A stretch of DNA of 64,000 nucleotides from Aggregicoccus sp. 17bor-14 (GTDB lineage: Bacteria > Myxococcota > Myxococcia > Myxococcales > Myxococcaceae), in the NCBI RefSeq assembly GCF_009659535.1, contig NZ_VJZZ01000025.1:1-64000 (forward strand), given 5' to 3'. Below the pieces are notes generated by a model that made no database searches, was not told the origin of the DNA, and worked only from the letters and a program-made list of their open reading frames with translations. Of this stretch, positions 25,031 through 33,135 are shown piece by piece (positions within the stretch are counted from its first letter, which is position 1; every line of letters starts with the position of its first letter). The position numbers and the translations under genes are program-made.

Positions 25031-25792
25031 TCAATTCGAGCGAGGCCCCAAGGAGGTGAGGCTCGTACGCCGTGAGAGTCCCCACGCTACGATGGCCACG
25101 AGCGCAGCGCCGGCGAACACCCACGCGGCGTGGCGCCAGAAGAGCGGGCCTCCTGGAGCGCCGCGCAGCAGCGGGAGCCCGAGCGTCACCGCGAGGTAGC
25201 AGCAGAGTGGCAGGGCGAGCCGCAGCGGCTCGCCGGCGAGGCGCGAGGCGAGCCAGAAGACCGCGCACAGTGCCACGAGGTACACGCCGATCCCCTCGAG
25301 CCGGTGCAGCTCGGCGGGCGAGAGCCCCGCGAGGGACTGCGCTCGCGCATGCAGCGCGAGCGCGCCGAGGATGCGCGCCGTGTTGGCGAGCAGCGTCATG
25401 GCGTAGGAGCCGGCGGCGGACAGCGTCGCGACCGCTGCGTTTCGCTCGGGCGAGGCCTGCGCGCGCACGAAGCCGAAGCCCAGCGTCCACAGCGCCACCA
25501 CCAGGAAGTTCACCCCGGCGCAGGCCGGCACGATGGCGAAGCGCCGCTCGCGGTTGAGCAGGCCCGCGCCGCCCTCGTCCTCGAAGGGCACTCCGCTCAC
25601 GCTCGTCACGAGTGTGGCGGTGGGCGCGAGGAGCCAGCGCAGGCCGCGGGCGTCCGTGCGCGCCGCGTGCGCCTTCAGGCCGAGGCCCGAAGCGAAGAGG
25701 AGCGTGAGGAGGAGGAGTGCGACAGCTCGACGGTGCGCAGGCCGGTAATCCCTCACCCTCTCCCAGCGGGAGAGGGGACTTGCCGGGCTCAC
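25031..25792 (-). CDS. Exosortase family protein (exosortase K-like)
   Basis: A 253-residue polytopic membrane protein with the catalytic residues of exosortases: C91 in PACAGVNF, R140 in LLANTARI and H163 in ELHRLEGIGV, placed in or near helices as in that transpeptidase family. Exosortases cleave C-terminal sorting signals of exported proteins, as sortases do in Gram-positives. The upstream gene encodes a VIT/VWA protein with just such a tail, and the two overlap by 4 bases (GTGA), so this GTG start is well supported. Oddly, the first 15 residues (SPASPLSRWERVRDY) are encoded by a dispersed palindromic repeat. The short size fits the exosortase K group, but the subtype is tentative. Confidence 0.75.
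   Translation of the reverse strand: MSPASPLSRWERVRDYRPAHRRAVALLLLTLLFASGLGLKAHAARTDARGLRWLLAPTATLVTSVSGVPFEDEGGAGLLNRERRFAIVPACAGVNFLVVALWTLGFGFVRAQASPERNAAVATLSAAGSYAMTLLANTARILGALALHARAQSLAGLSPAELHRLEGIGVYLVALCAVFWLASRLAGEPLRLALPLCCYLAVTLGLPLLRGAPGGPLFWRHAAWVFAGAALVAIVAWGLSRRTSLTSLGPRSN
25748..25781. repeat. Dispersed palindromic repeat, copy B, inside the exosortase start
   Basis: This copy runs from ATCCCTCACCC through CTCCCAGCGGGAGAGGGGAC. It lies within the first codons of the exosortase gene, where it encodes SPLSRWERVRD. It shares more than 20 identical bases with the copy at 35979-36000. Confidence 0.75.
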
Positions 25793-27792
25793 CCTGCCCT
25801 CCTCGTTTCGAATCCGGCCCGGCGGCGCAGGGCGGCGGTGACGCCGAGCAGGGTGAGGGCGAAGAGCGCGAGCCCCGTGAGCTCCGGCTCCGCGCCGTAC
25901 TGCACCGGGGGCTCGCCCACGGCGGCGTCGCTCACGCCCTCGGGGAGCGGCAGGGGCTGCTTCACGTCCTTGCCCTCCCCTTGCGCGGGGGTGCGCCGCA
26001 CCTGCTCGTGCACGGCGATGAAGGAGGTGAAGCGGGTGAGCAGGTTGTACTGGAGCCCGAGCCGGGTCACCTCCTGCTTCTCGTCGTCCGACTCCTGGTT
26101 GAGGTTGAAGTCCGAGAGCGCCGAGATGCGGGCGCGCGCCCACAGGTAGCGCAGCGCGGAGTACTCGGTGGAGGGCTTGCTCGCGGCCACGTCCACGCTG
26201 CGCACGAAGGGACCCTCCCCGCTCACGCCGCGCACGGTGATGCGGCCCTGGGGCTTGCCGCGCCACTTGCCGAAGATGACGAGAGGGCGGCTCGCCAGCA
26301 GGTCCGGCAGCGCGGGCGGCTCGAGGTCGTAGGCCTCGAAGCCCTCGTAGGACACGCGGATGTCCGTGAGCACGGGCGACTCGATGTACTTGCGAAAGCG
26401 CGTCACCTCCGTGCGCGCCTCCTCCGGCGTGGTGACGACGAAGGGCTCGCCGCCGCCCGCCTTGGCCACGCCGTCCACGAGGTAGCGGTTCACCGAGGAG
26501 CCGATGCCGAAGGAGAAGACGTTCGCCTGGTTCAGGTTCTTGCGGATGTGCTCGAACACGCCGCGCTCCTGGCTGATGAAGCCGTCCGTCACGACCACGA
26601 AGCTGCGCGCGACACCCGGCGCCGCGGGCAGCGCGAGCGCCTCCTCGAGCGCGGGCAGCAGCTCCGTCCCGCCGCCCCCGCTCTGCGAGTCGATGAGGTT
26701 CATCGCGCGCTCCACGTTCTCGGCCGTGGCGGGCACCGAGCGCGGCGCCATCAGCGCGTGGGCGCCGGAGAAGAGCACCACGTTGAAGGAGTCCTGCGGC
26801 CGCATGCCGGCGGCCAGCTCGCGCATCACCCGCTTCGCCGTCTCCAGCGGGAAGCCGCGCATCGAGCCCGAGACGTCGAGGATGTACACGTACTCGCGCG
26901 GAGGCAGCTGCTCGGGGCGCACGCGCGCGGGCGGCTCCAACAGGAGGAGGAAGAAGTTCTCCGGACCGCCCTGCTGCAGCATCAGCCCGGACTCGATGCG
27001 CTCGCCCGTGAGGCGGTAGCGCAGCACGAAGTCGCGGTTGCCGCCGGCGAGCTCCGTGGGCTTCAGCGCGAAGCCCACCTCGCTGCTGCCGTTCCAGCGC
27101 AGGTCCACCGCGTGGCTGGGGACGGACAGGTCGCGCAGGGGCAGCGCGCTCGAGATGCGGCCGCTCAGGTGGAAGCCGTACGTGGGGGCCTTGCCCTCGT
27201 GCAGGTACGGGCTCTGCACCCACTTCGCTTCCTCGGATGCCCTCTCCTCCGTCTGGTTCGAGTAGCGCGGGCCCACCACCGTGGGGAAGACGAGCTCGTA
27301 GATGCCCTCAGTGGGCACCAGCAGCTCGGTGTACTCGAGCTCCACCTCGATGCGGTCTCCGGGCAGCACGTTGGCCACGTCCATGGTGAAGACGTTGGGG
27401 CGCTCCTGCTCGAGCAGGGAGGCGCTCTTGCCCTCGCGCTTCGCCTTCGCGAACTCCGCGCGCGCGGCCTGCTTCTCGCGGATGCGCGCCTCGATGGTGC
27501 GGTCGCCGAGCCGCATCCGCATCGCGTTCACCGCGGCGCGGGTGGAGGCCGGGAAGACGTAGCGGGCGTGCAGGGGCACCTGCCCCTCGTTGGCGTAGAC
27601 CTGCGTCACCTTCACCCGCGCGATGACGCCCGTGACCTCCAGCTGCGCGGAGGTGTCCTTGAGCGGGAGCGCGTCGGTGCCCTCCGCACCCTCCACGAAG
27701 AAGTAGGGGGACAGGGTCTTGTCCGGCGGCGCGGCGGCGAGGGCAACCGGGGCGAAGAGCAGCAGGAGGGCAGTGAGGGCATGTGGGCGCAT
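25789..27792 (-). CDS. VIT and von Willebrand A domain surface protein, probable exosortase substrate
   Basis: A 667-residue exported protein. It has a signal peptide (residues 1-20), a VIT domain (about 40-165, including QVPLHARYVFPASTRAAVNA and ERPNVFTMDVANVLPGD), a linker, then a VWA domain from about 300 with an intact metal site (DVSGS, 306-310; TDGF later). The C-terminal 34 residues form a sorting-type signal: EPELTG, a hydrophobic helix (LALFALTLLGVTAAL), and an Arg cluster (RRR..RR). This and the overlapping exosortase gene indicate that it is processed and anchored in the envelope. VIT/VWA proteins are also the targets of dedicated sortases in marine proteobacteria. It is likely to act in adhesion or protein binding. 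Confidence 0.85.
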   Translation of the reverse strand: MRPHALTALLLLFAPVALAAAPPDKTLSPYFFVEGAEGTDALPLKDTSAQLEVTGVIARVKVTQVYANEGQVPLHARYVFPASTRAAVNAMRMRLGDRTIEARIREKQAARAEFAKAKREGKSASLLEQERPNVFTMDVANVLPGDRIEVELEYTELLVPTEGIYELVFPTVVGPRYSNQTEERASEEAKWVQSPYLHEGKAPTYGFHLSGRISSALPLRDLSVPSHAVDLRWNGSSEVGFALKPTELAGGNRDFVLRYRLTGERIESGLMLQQGGPENFFLLLLEPPARVRPEQLPPREYVYILDVSGSMRGFPLETAKRVMRELAAGMRPQDSFNVVLFSGAHALMAPRSVPATAENVERAMNLIDSQSGGGGTELLPALEEALALPAAPGVARSFVVVTDGFISQERGVFEHIRKNLNQANVFSFGIGSSVNRYLVDGVAKAGGGEPFVVTTPEEARTEVTRFRKYIESPVLTDIRVSYEGFEAYDLEPPALPDLLASRPLVIFGKWRGKPQGRITVRGVSGEGPFVRSVDVAASKPSTEYSALRYLWARARISALSDFNLNQESDDEKQEVTRLGLQYNLLTRFTSFIAVHEQVRRTPAQGEGKDVKQPLPLPEGVSDAAVGEPPVQYGAEPELTGLALFALTLLGVTAALRRRAGFETRRAG

Positions 27793-27895
27793 GCCCCCTC
27801 CCAGTGCATCGGCTGCGCCAGCGCGCGGCGCGGCCGTGCGGCCGCACCCCGGAAAGCGGCCCGGGTGAAGGTCGCCGGGGAATGCGAGGTGTGCT

Positions 27896-27929
27896 AAGTC
27901 TTCCAGACTTTTGCCGCGCCTCCGCGGCA
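27896..27929 (+). promoter_or_regulatory. Two adjacent perfect hairpins in the leader of the large lipoprotein gene
   Basis: AAGTCT-TCC-AGACTT (27896-27910) is followed at once by TGCCGCG-CCTC-CGCGGCA (27912-27929), ending 16 bases before the ATG. They could be an operator, an mRNA structure that controls translation, or chance in GC-rich sequence. Confidence 0.35.
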
Positions 27930-27945
27930 GGTTCCTGGAGCGCCC

Positions 27946-30900
27946 ATGTCGCTGTGCCGGAACGTCGGCTCGTACTTCCTCCTCGCGATGCTCGGTGTCC
28001 TCGCGGGCTGCAGCAGGAGCGAGCCGGTGGCGATGCAGTGCCCCGCGGGCTTCGTCGCCGAGGCCGGGGTGTGCGTCGAGGCCGTCGGACGCGTGAGCGG
28101 CACCGCCACCTACGCGGACCAGACTGCGCACGGCGGCATCTCGGTGCTGGTGCTCGGCACCGACCAGGCGGCGACGACCGCCGAGGACGGCGCCTTCACG
28201 CTGAGCCGGCTCCCGCCCGGCACCTACGCGCTTGAGGCACGCTCCCCCGGCTACGGCCCGCAGCGCAGCAGTGTGACGGTGAGTGCTGGCGCGAGTGCCA
28301 CCGCCGGCGCGCTGCGCCTCGAGCGCCTCCAGCCGCCCCCCGCGAGCACCGCGCGGCTGCAGGGCAAGGTGCTGCTGGACGGTGCCAGCACCGACAGCGC
28401 CGGCGTGCAGGTGTACCTCGAGGGCACGGGCCACGTGGCCTTCAGCGCCTCCAACGGTGACTTCCTCCTGGAGGGGATCGCGCCGGGCACCTATGCGCTC
28501 AGCGCCCAGCACCTGGGCTTCGGCATGGCGCGCGTGGGCGCGCTGCGGCTCGAGGCCGGGCAGACGGTGGACGTCGGGACCCTCCGCCTCGCGCCCGTGG
28601 GCAACGCGAGCGGAGCGGTGACGGGGCAGGTGCAGCTGGTCGGCGCCAACGATCACGGCGGAGTGACCGTGTTCCTCGCGGGCACCAGCCTCTCGGCGCT
28701 GAGCGCCGCGGACGGGAGCTTCACGCTCGCGCCGGTGCTGCCCGGCACGTACACGCTGGTGATGGCGAAGCCGGGCTACGTGACGCGCAGCTCCGCGCCC
28801 TTCCTCGCCGAGGCGGGCCAGAGCACCCGCGTGACGCTGCCTGCGCTCGCTCCGCTCGACGCCAGCTCCAGCCCCTTCGGGCGCGTGGTGGGGCGCGTCA
28901 CCCGCGCGGGCGCAGCCAGCGGCAATGCGGGCAGCCTCGTCTACCTGGAGGGCACCGACCGCATCACCTACACCGACGAGACCGGCGCGTTCCTCCTGGG
29001 CAGCGTGGTGCCGGGCAACTACGCGCTCGTCGCCGCGGCGAACGGCTTCACCTCGCAGCGGCAGGAGGCGCTGGCGGTGGCCGCGGGCGGGGACACCGTC
29101 GCGCCCACGCTGGACCTCGAGCGCGTCCCTGCGGTGCCGGATCCGGTGGGCAGCGTGCACGGGCAGGTCCTGCTCGGGGATGCGCGCGCGGACCTGGCCA
29201 ACACCACCGTCTTCCTCTCCGGGACCTCGTACGTGGGCTACACGGATGCTGAGGGCCACTACTCGCTGACGGGCGTGCTGCCGGGCACCTACCCGCTCGT
29301 CGCGATGCGGGTGGGCTACGAGCCTGCGCGCGCCGAGGGCGTCGTGGTCACGGTGGGCCAGGTGGCGTCCGTGCCCACCCTCACGCTCGCGCCCGGCGCT
29401 CCCGCCCCCGGCGCGGGTGCCGTAGAGGGCAGCGCGTTCCTGCTCGGCGCGCCGAGCCACGCCGGCATCACCGCGAAGCTCCTGGGGCCCGAGGGGACGG
29501 CGCTGCTGACCACGACCACCGACGCGGCCGGGCGCTACGCCTTCGCGAGCGTGCCCGGCGGCATCTACGCCCTCACGCTGACGGCCCCCGGCTTCGCCGA
29601 GGCGCGACTCGAGAACGTCGTCGCGGCGTCCGGCGTGTTTCGGCCCGCGAGCACCACCCTTCGGCGCGGAACGCGGCTGGATGCGCGACCCCTCTACCGC
29701 GCCGTCTTCACGCCGGCCCAGGACCGCGCCGTCCTCAACTTCGTGGACGGAGGGCAGCCCAGCACCTACGCCTACGAGGTGGGGACGGGTGGCTTCGTGA
29801 CGCTCGCGAACACGATGATCTGGCCGTTCAGCTTCGATGCGACGGGCACCTACGCCTCCGTGCAGGCGGGCACCTCGATGATGCGCAGCAACCTGCGGAC
29901 CGGCGCGCTGGACGCGGTGACGCCCGCGGGCGATCCGGTCACCCAGGCCTGGCAGCTTCCCGCGGAGCTTGTCCTGCGCACGTCCGCAGGCGACCTCTAC
30001 ACCCTGCGCCCCGATAGCACCGTGGGCGAGCTGCTGGCCACCCGCCCCTGCCCGGCTGTCGCGCTCGGCCCCCAGGTCACGACGCAGTTCGCGCGCGGTG
30101 CAGGCAGCACCTGGTACCAGGTCGACTTCGGCGGCAACTGCGCGGGAGCGAATGGCCAATACCGGATCCTGCACCGCTTCGTGCGTCAGGGTGGCGTGGC
30201 GAGTGGCTGGTTCGAGAAAGCCTACGTGAGCCCGTCCGGAACTTGGGCCCTGGCGCTGGCGGTGGACGACGTGACGGCGCCCGAGCCGTGGAGCTGGACG
30301 CTGCAGCGGATCGACTTCGCGCAGGGCACCGTCACACCGCTGGTCACAGCCGTCACCACGCTCTTCGTCGCGCCGGACCTGAGCTTCGCGCGGGTCGGGC
30401 ACGCACCGGAGCGCACGAGCACCCTGTTGAGCTACTCGGCCGTCGCCCCGGCCACCGGAGCCGTGACCCTGCTCGCCGAGCACGCCCTCATCAGCGACGT
30501 GGACGAGGACGGGCGGCGGGCACTGGTGTCCACGCTCGCTCCGGCCGAGGTACGAGAGCTGCGCTTCGACGCCGCCACCTCCGTGACCGCGTGCCCGGGG
30601 GCGCTGGTCGTCGCCAATCCCGAGGCCGCGCTCTGCAACACGGGCAACCCCGGCGTGCTCACGGGGTATGACCGCCGAAGCCGCACCGCGCGCGTGCTAA
30701 GCACACAGGCGCTGCGGGACGCACGTCTCGCGGGCGACGGCGCGACCTGGAGCGAGGCGGAGGGCCCGCGCGGAGCGCGGGTCGGCACCGCGGGCGAGAG
30801 CACCCCCTTCTGCACAGGAGATATCTGGATCGAGGCCCGCGTCTCCACGAATGGGCACGTCTGGGCGGGCTACTGCGCTGGGACCGCGGGCATCCGCTCC

Positions 30901-32256
30901 CTAGTCGTGGACCTGGAGCGGGGCGCCGTCCACGAGGTGATGCCCGGCCCGAAGCCGAGCGATGTCGCCTCCAGCAGCCCGGGCTTCTCGCTGACGGCCC
31001 AGGGCAACCTGGTGGCCTTCACGTGGACTCAGGCGGCAACCACCACGGAAGCCTGGCGCTGCACCGCGGACGCGCCGTCCGGCTCGGGCTGCACCGCCTT
31101 CTACGACCTGCGCACCCGACAGCGCCTCGTCGTGCCCGGAAACTACGAACTGGTCGCGCAGGGGCCCGGAGAGCTCGGCGCCTACGCGCGGCGCTACGAG
31201 TGGTACCTGTACACTGCCCGCAGCCTGCACGTGCAGTTCGGCCCGGGCACGCCGCGCGTGCTCACGCTCGACCCGCTCTGGACCGACGGGAGGCTGGGCG
31301 CGGATGGGCGCTGGGGCCTGATGTTGAGCAGCGAAGGGAACGAGCAGACGCTGCTCCTCACCGACGCCCAGCTGGGCACGAAGACGGTGCTCGAGCGCCT
31401 GTACCAGTGGGACCGTCCGCCGCTCGACCGGATCGGCACCGGGAACACCTATCGCGGCACCACCTTCGCCGTGGACCTGGACTCCGGCGTCGTCACGAAC
31501 CTGGAGGCAGGCGCCCGCGACTTCCGCGCCTCCGCGGACGGCTTTACCTACGTGACGGGCCAGGACGTGCTCACCCTGCACGCCTTCCGGGAAGGCAGCG
31601 GGCTGAGCACGCTGCTCACGGGGGTGCACGCGGCAGTGCCTCCGGCCTACGCCTGGCCTCCCTACGCTCGCCCCCTCTTCGTCTCGGACGCCGACGGCGC
31701 CCTCTCCGAGCTGAATCCCGGCGCCGGCACGGTGCGCAGCTTCGGCACGGGCTTCGCGCCCGAGGTGCGCAACCTCGACGACGTGCGCACGCTCGCACTG
31801 CACAACGTGGACCTCACCGGAGGGGACCTCGTGCTGCTCGACTTCGCGGCCGGCAAGGCCGTGGACCTCCACGTGCGCGTGCGCCGCCCCGTCAACGTCT
31901 ACGCCGCGTCCGCCGAGCGCCTCCTCGTGGCTTCCGAGGACGCGGACGGCCGCCCCTCCCTCAGCGCGGTGCGGCTGGACGGAAGTGGCGCCCGGCGGCT
32001 TGGCCCGGAGGCGCGCCAGGCCGGCTTCAGCGCCGATGGCTCGCGCGCGCTGTTCTCCGCCGCAGGCCTGTTCTGGGTGGAGAATCCCGCGGGCGCTTCC
32101 TTCGCGATCGACTCCGACCTGGCCTATCTGTACTCGTACGGAGAGGGCAACCACGCGTACTTCTCGCGCGACGCGCGCCACATCCTCTACTCGCTCGCCT
32201 CGGCGCCCGACACCGAGCCGCAGCGCAGCGGCACGTTCCGCGTGGACCTCCCCTGA
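27946..32256 (+). CDS. Large lipoprotein with six carboxypeptidase-regulatory-like repeats and a beta-propeller-like C-terminus
   Basis: A 1436-residue lipoprotein: signal peptide and lipobox LAGC put the lipidated cysteine at 22. Residues about 48-575 are six tandem repeats of 82-90 residues of the CarboxypepD_reg (transthyretin-like) type, each with a G-x-V-x-G start, a GxxVxxxGT strand, a DG(A/S/D)F(T/L)L turn and a PGTYxLxA strand. Repeats 1-5 are regular; the sixth (490-575) is divergent. The remaining 860 residues show recurring strand-turn units with D-x-x-G-R and S-x-D-x-x-x-A motifs, resembling TolB/WD40-like beta-propellers. This is a cell-surface structure or binding protein; ligand unknown. 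It diverges from the VIT/VWA gene and has a hairpin-rich leader. Confidence 0.8.
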   Translation: MSLCRNVGSYFLLAMLGVLAGCSRSEPVAMQCPAGFVAEAGVCVEAVGRVSGTATYADQTAHGGISVLVLGTDQAATTAEDGAFTLSRLPPGTYALEARSPGYGPQRSSVTVSAGASATAGALRLERLQPPPASTARLQGKVLLDGASTDSAGVQVYLEGTGHVAFSASNGDFLLEGIAPGTYALSAQHLGFGMARVGALRLEAGQTVDVGTLRLAPVGNASGAVTGQVQLVGANDHGGVTVFLAGTSLSALSAADGSFTLAPVLPGTYTLVMAKPGYVTRSSAPFLAEAGQSTRVTLPALAPLDASSSPFGRVVGRVTRAGAASGNAGSLVYLEGTDRITYTDETGAFLLGSVVPGNYALVAAANGFTSQRQEALAVAAGGDTVAPTLDLERVPAVPDPVGSVHGQVLLGDARADLANTTVFLSGTSYVGYTDAEGHYSLTGVLPGTYPLVAMRVGYEPARAEGVVVTVGQVASVPTLTLAPGAPAPGAGAVEGSAFLLGAPSHAGITAKLLGPEGTALLTTTTDAAGRYAFASVPGGIYALTLTAPGFAEARLENVVAASGVFRPASTTLRRGTRLDARPLYRAVFTPAQDRAVLNFVDGGQPSTYAYEVGTGGFVTLANTMIWPFSFDATGTYASVQAGTSMMRSNLRTGALDAVTPAGDPVTQAWQLPAELVLRTSAGDLYTLRPDSTVGELLATRPCPAVALGPQVTTQFARGAGSTWYQVDFGGNCAGANGQYRILHRFVRQGGVASGWFEKAYVSPSGTWALALAVDDVTAPEPWSWTLQRIDFAQGTVTPLVTAVTTLFVAPDLSFARVGHAPERTSTLLSYSAVAPATGAVTLLAEHALISDVDEDGRRALVSTLAPAEVRELRFDAATSVTACPGALVVANPEAALCNTGNPGVLTGYDRRSRTARVLSTQALRDARLAGDGATWSEAEGPRGARVGTAGESTPFCTGDIWIEARVSTNGHVWAGYCAGTAGIRSLVVDLERGAVHEVMPGPKPSDVASSSPGFSLTAQGNLVAFTWTQAATTTEAWRCTADAPSGSGCTAFYDLRTRQRLVVPGNYELVAQGPGELGAYARRYEWYLYTARSLHVQFGPGTPRVLTLDPLWTDGRLGADGRWGLMLSSEGNEQTLLLTDAQLGTKTVLERLYQWDRPPLDRIGTGNTYRGTTFAVDLDSGVVTNLEAGARDFRASADGFTYVTGQDVLTLHAFREGSGLSTLLTGVHAAVPPAYAWPPYARPLFVSDADGALSELNPGAGTVRSFGTGFAPEVRNLDDVRTLALHNVDLTGGDLVLLDFAAGKAVDLHVRVRRPVNVYAASAERLLVASEDADGRPSLSAVRLDGSGARRLGPEARQAGFSADGSRALFSAAGLFWVENPAGASFAIDSDLAYLYSYGEGNHAYFSRDARHILYSLASAPDTEPQRSGTFRVDLP

Positions 32257-32457
32257 GCGCGAGCGCCTCTCGGCGCTGTCCGCCGGGCCCGCAGGGCGCA
32301 AGAGTTTGTCCAAGCTGCCCCTCGGGCCCGCGCCTCGGGCCCGTGGGACACACCTACATCGCCCCCGAACAGACTTCATCTCCCGAGTCGGGGGCCGAGC
32401 ACGCGCGTGATTTTTTTGTCGTGGCCCGCACGCGAAAGCCCGAGTCTGCGCGCGCCA

Positions 32458-32736
32458 ATGCAACTCGATTTCACCAGGCCCTTCGTTGCCACGCACGTCA
32501 TCCACACGCGCGACCCCTCGCTCGAGCGCGAGGCGGTGATGCTGTGCGCGGACGCGCGCGGCAACGGCCCGGCCTTCACCCGCGAGGAGTGGGAGCAGGC
32601 GCAGAGCGAGGGCGAGCTGCCCACGCCGGTGTGGACCTGCCGCGACGGCCGCTGGTTCGCGCTGGGCACCGCGGCGCGCGTGCACGAGGGGAAGCTCTCC
32701 TTCTGGGCGGTGCCGGTGCAGGAGCGTGCGCCGTGA
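32458..32736 (+). CDS. Small protein of unknown function, coupled to a receiver gene
   Basis: A 92-residue protein starting MQLDFTRPFVATHVIHTRDP and rich in charged and aromatic residues (EEWEQAQSEGELPTPVW, CRDGRWFALG). I recognise no domain. The codon bias is coding, and its stop overlaps the start of the following receiver gene by 4 bases (GTGA), so the two are co-translated. It may modulate that two-component branch. An A/T-poor 200-base gap with one TTTTTTT run (32411-32417) precedes it and probably contains the promoter. Confidence 0.6.
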   Translation: MQLDFTRPFVATHVIHTRDPSLEREAVMLCADARGNGPAFTREEWEQAQSEGELPTPVWTCRDGRWFALGTAARVHEGKLSFWAVPVQERAP

Positions 32737-33104
32737 GCAGCGCCGAGCCCATCCTGCTGGTGGAGGACGACCCGGACATGCGCGATGCGCTGGCGGACGT
32801 GCTCGTGGAGGAAGGCTTCTCCGTGCACACCGCGGCGGACGGGCTGGAGGCGCTCGAGCTGCTGCCCGTGCTGCCGCGCCCCTGCACCGTGCTGCTGGAC
32901 TGGCTGATGCCTCGGCTGGGGGGCGCGGGGCTGCTGCAGCGGCTCTCGGAGAAGGGCGCGCTCGAGGGGCTGCGGGTGCTCGTCACCACCTACTACGAGG
33001 GCCCCATCGCGGGGGACGGGGTGGCGCGCGTGCTGCGCAAGCCCTACGACATCGGCGAGCTCCTGCACTGGCTGGACCCGCAGCGCTTCCCGCACGCGCC
33101 CTAG
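32733..33104 (+). CDS. Stand-alone response-regulator receiver domain protein
   Basis: A 123-residue CheY-like receiver with E11/D12/D13, phosphoacceptor D56 (VLLDWLMP), T85/T86 and K103 (VLRKPY). There is no output domain. The GTG start at 32733 overlaps the previous stop (GTGA). A membrane histidine kinase starts 31 bases downstream, so the kinase-receiver pair is probably a functional unit, with the receiver acting by protein contact or as a phosphate sink. Confidence 0.87.
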   Translation: MSSAEPILLVEDDPDMRDALADVLVEEGFSVHTAADGLEALELLPVLPRPCTVLLDWLMPRLGGAGLLQRLSEKGALEGLRVLVTTYYEGPIAGDGVARVLRKPYDIGELLHWLDPQRFPHAP

Positions 33105-33135
33105 CGGGGCGTGTTGCACTAGGCTTGCGGCCCAC

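Noticed and set aside
27793-30483. Minus-strand extension of the VIT/VWA frame to 1564 codons
   Set aside because: The signal peptide starts at 27792; everything upstream is antisense to the large lipoprotein gene and has no coding features.
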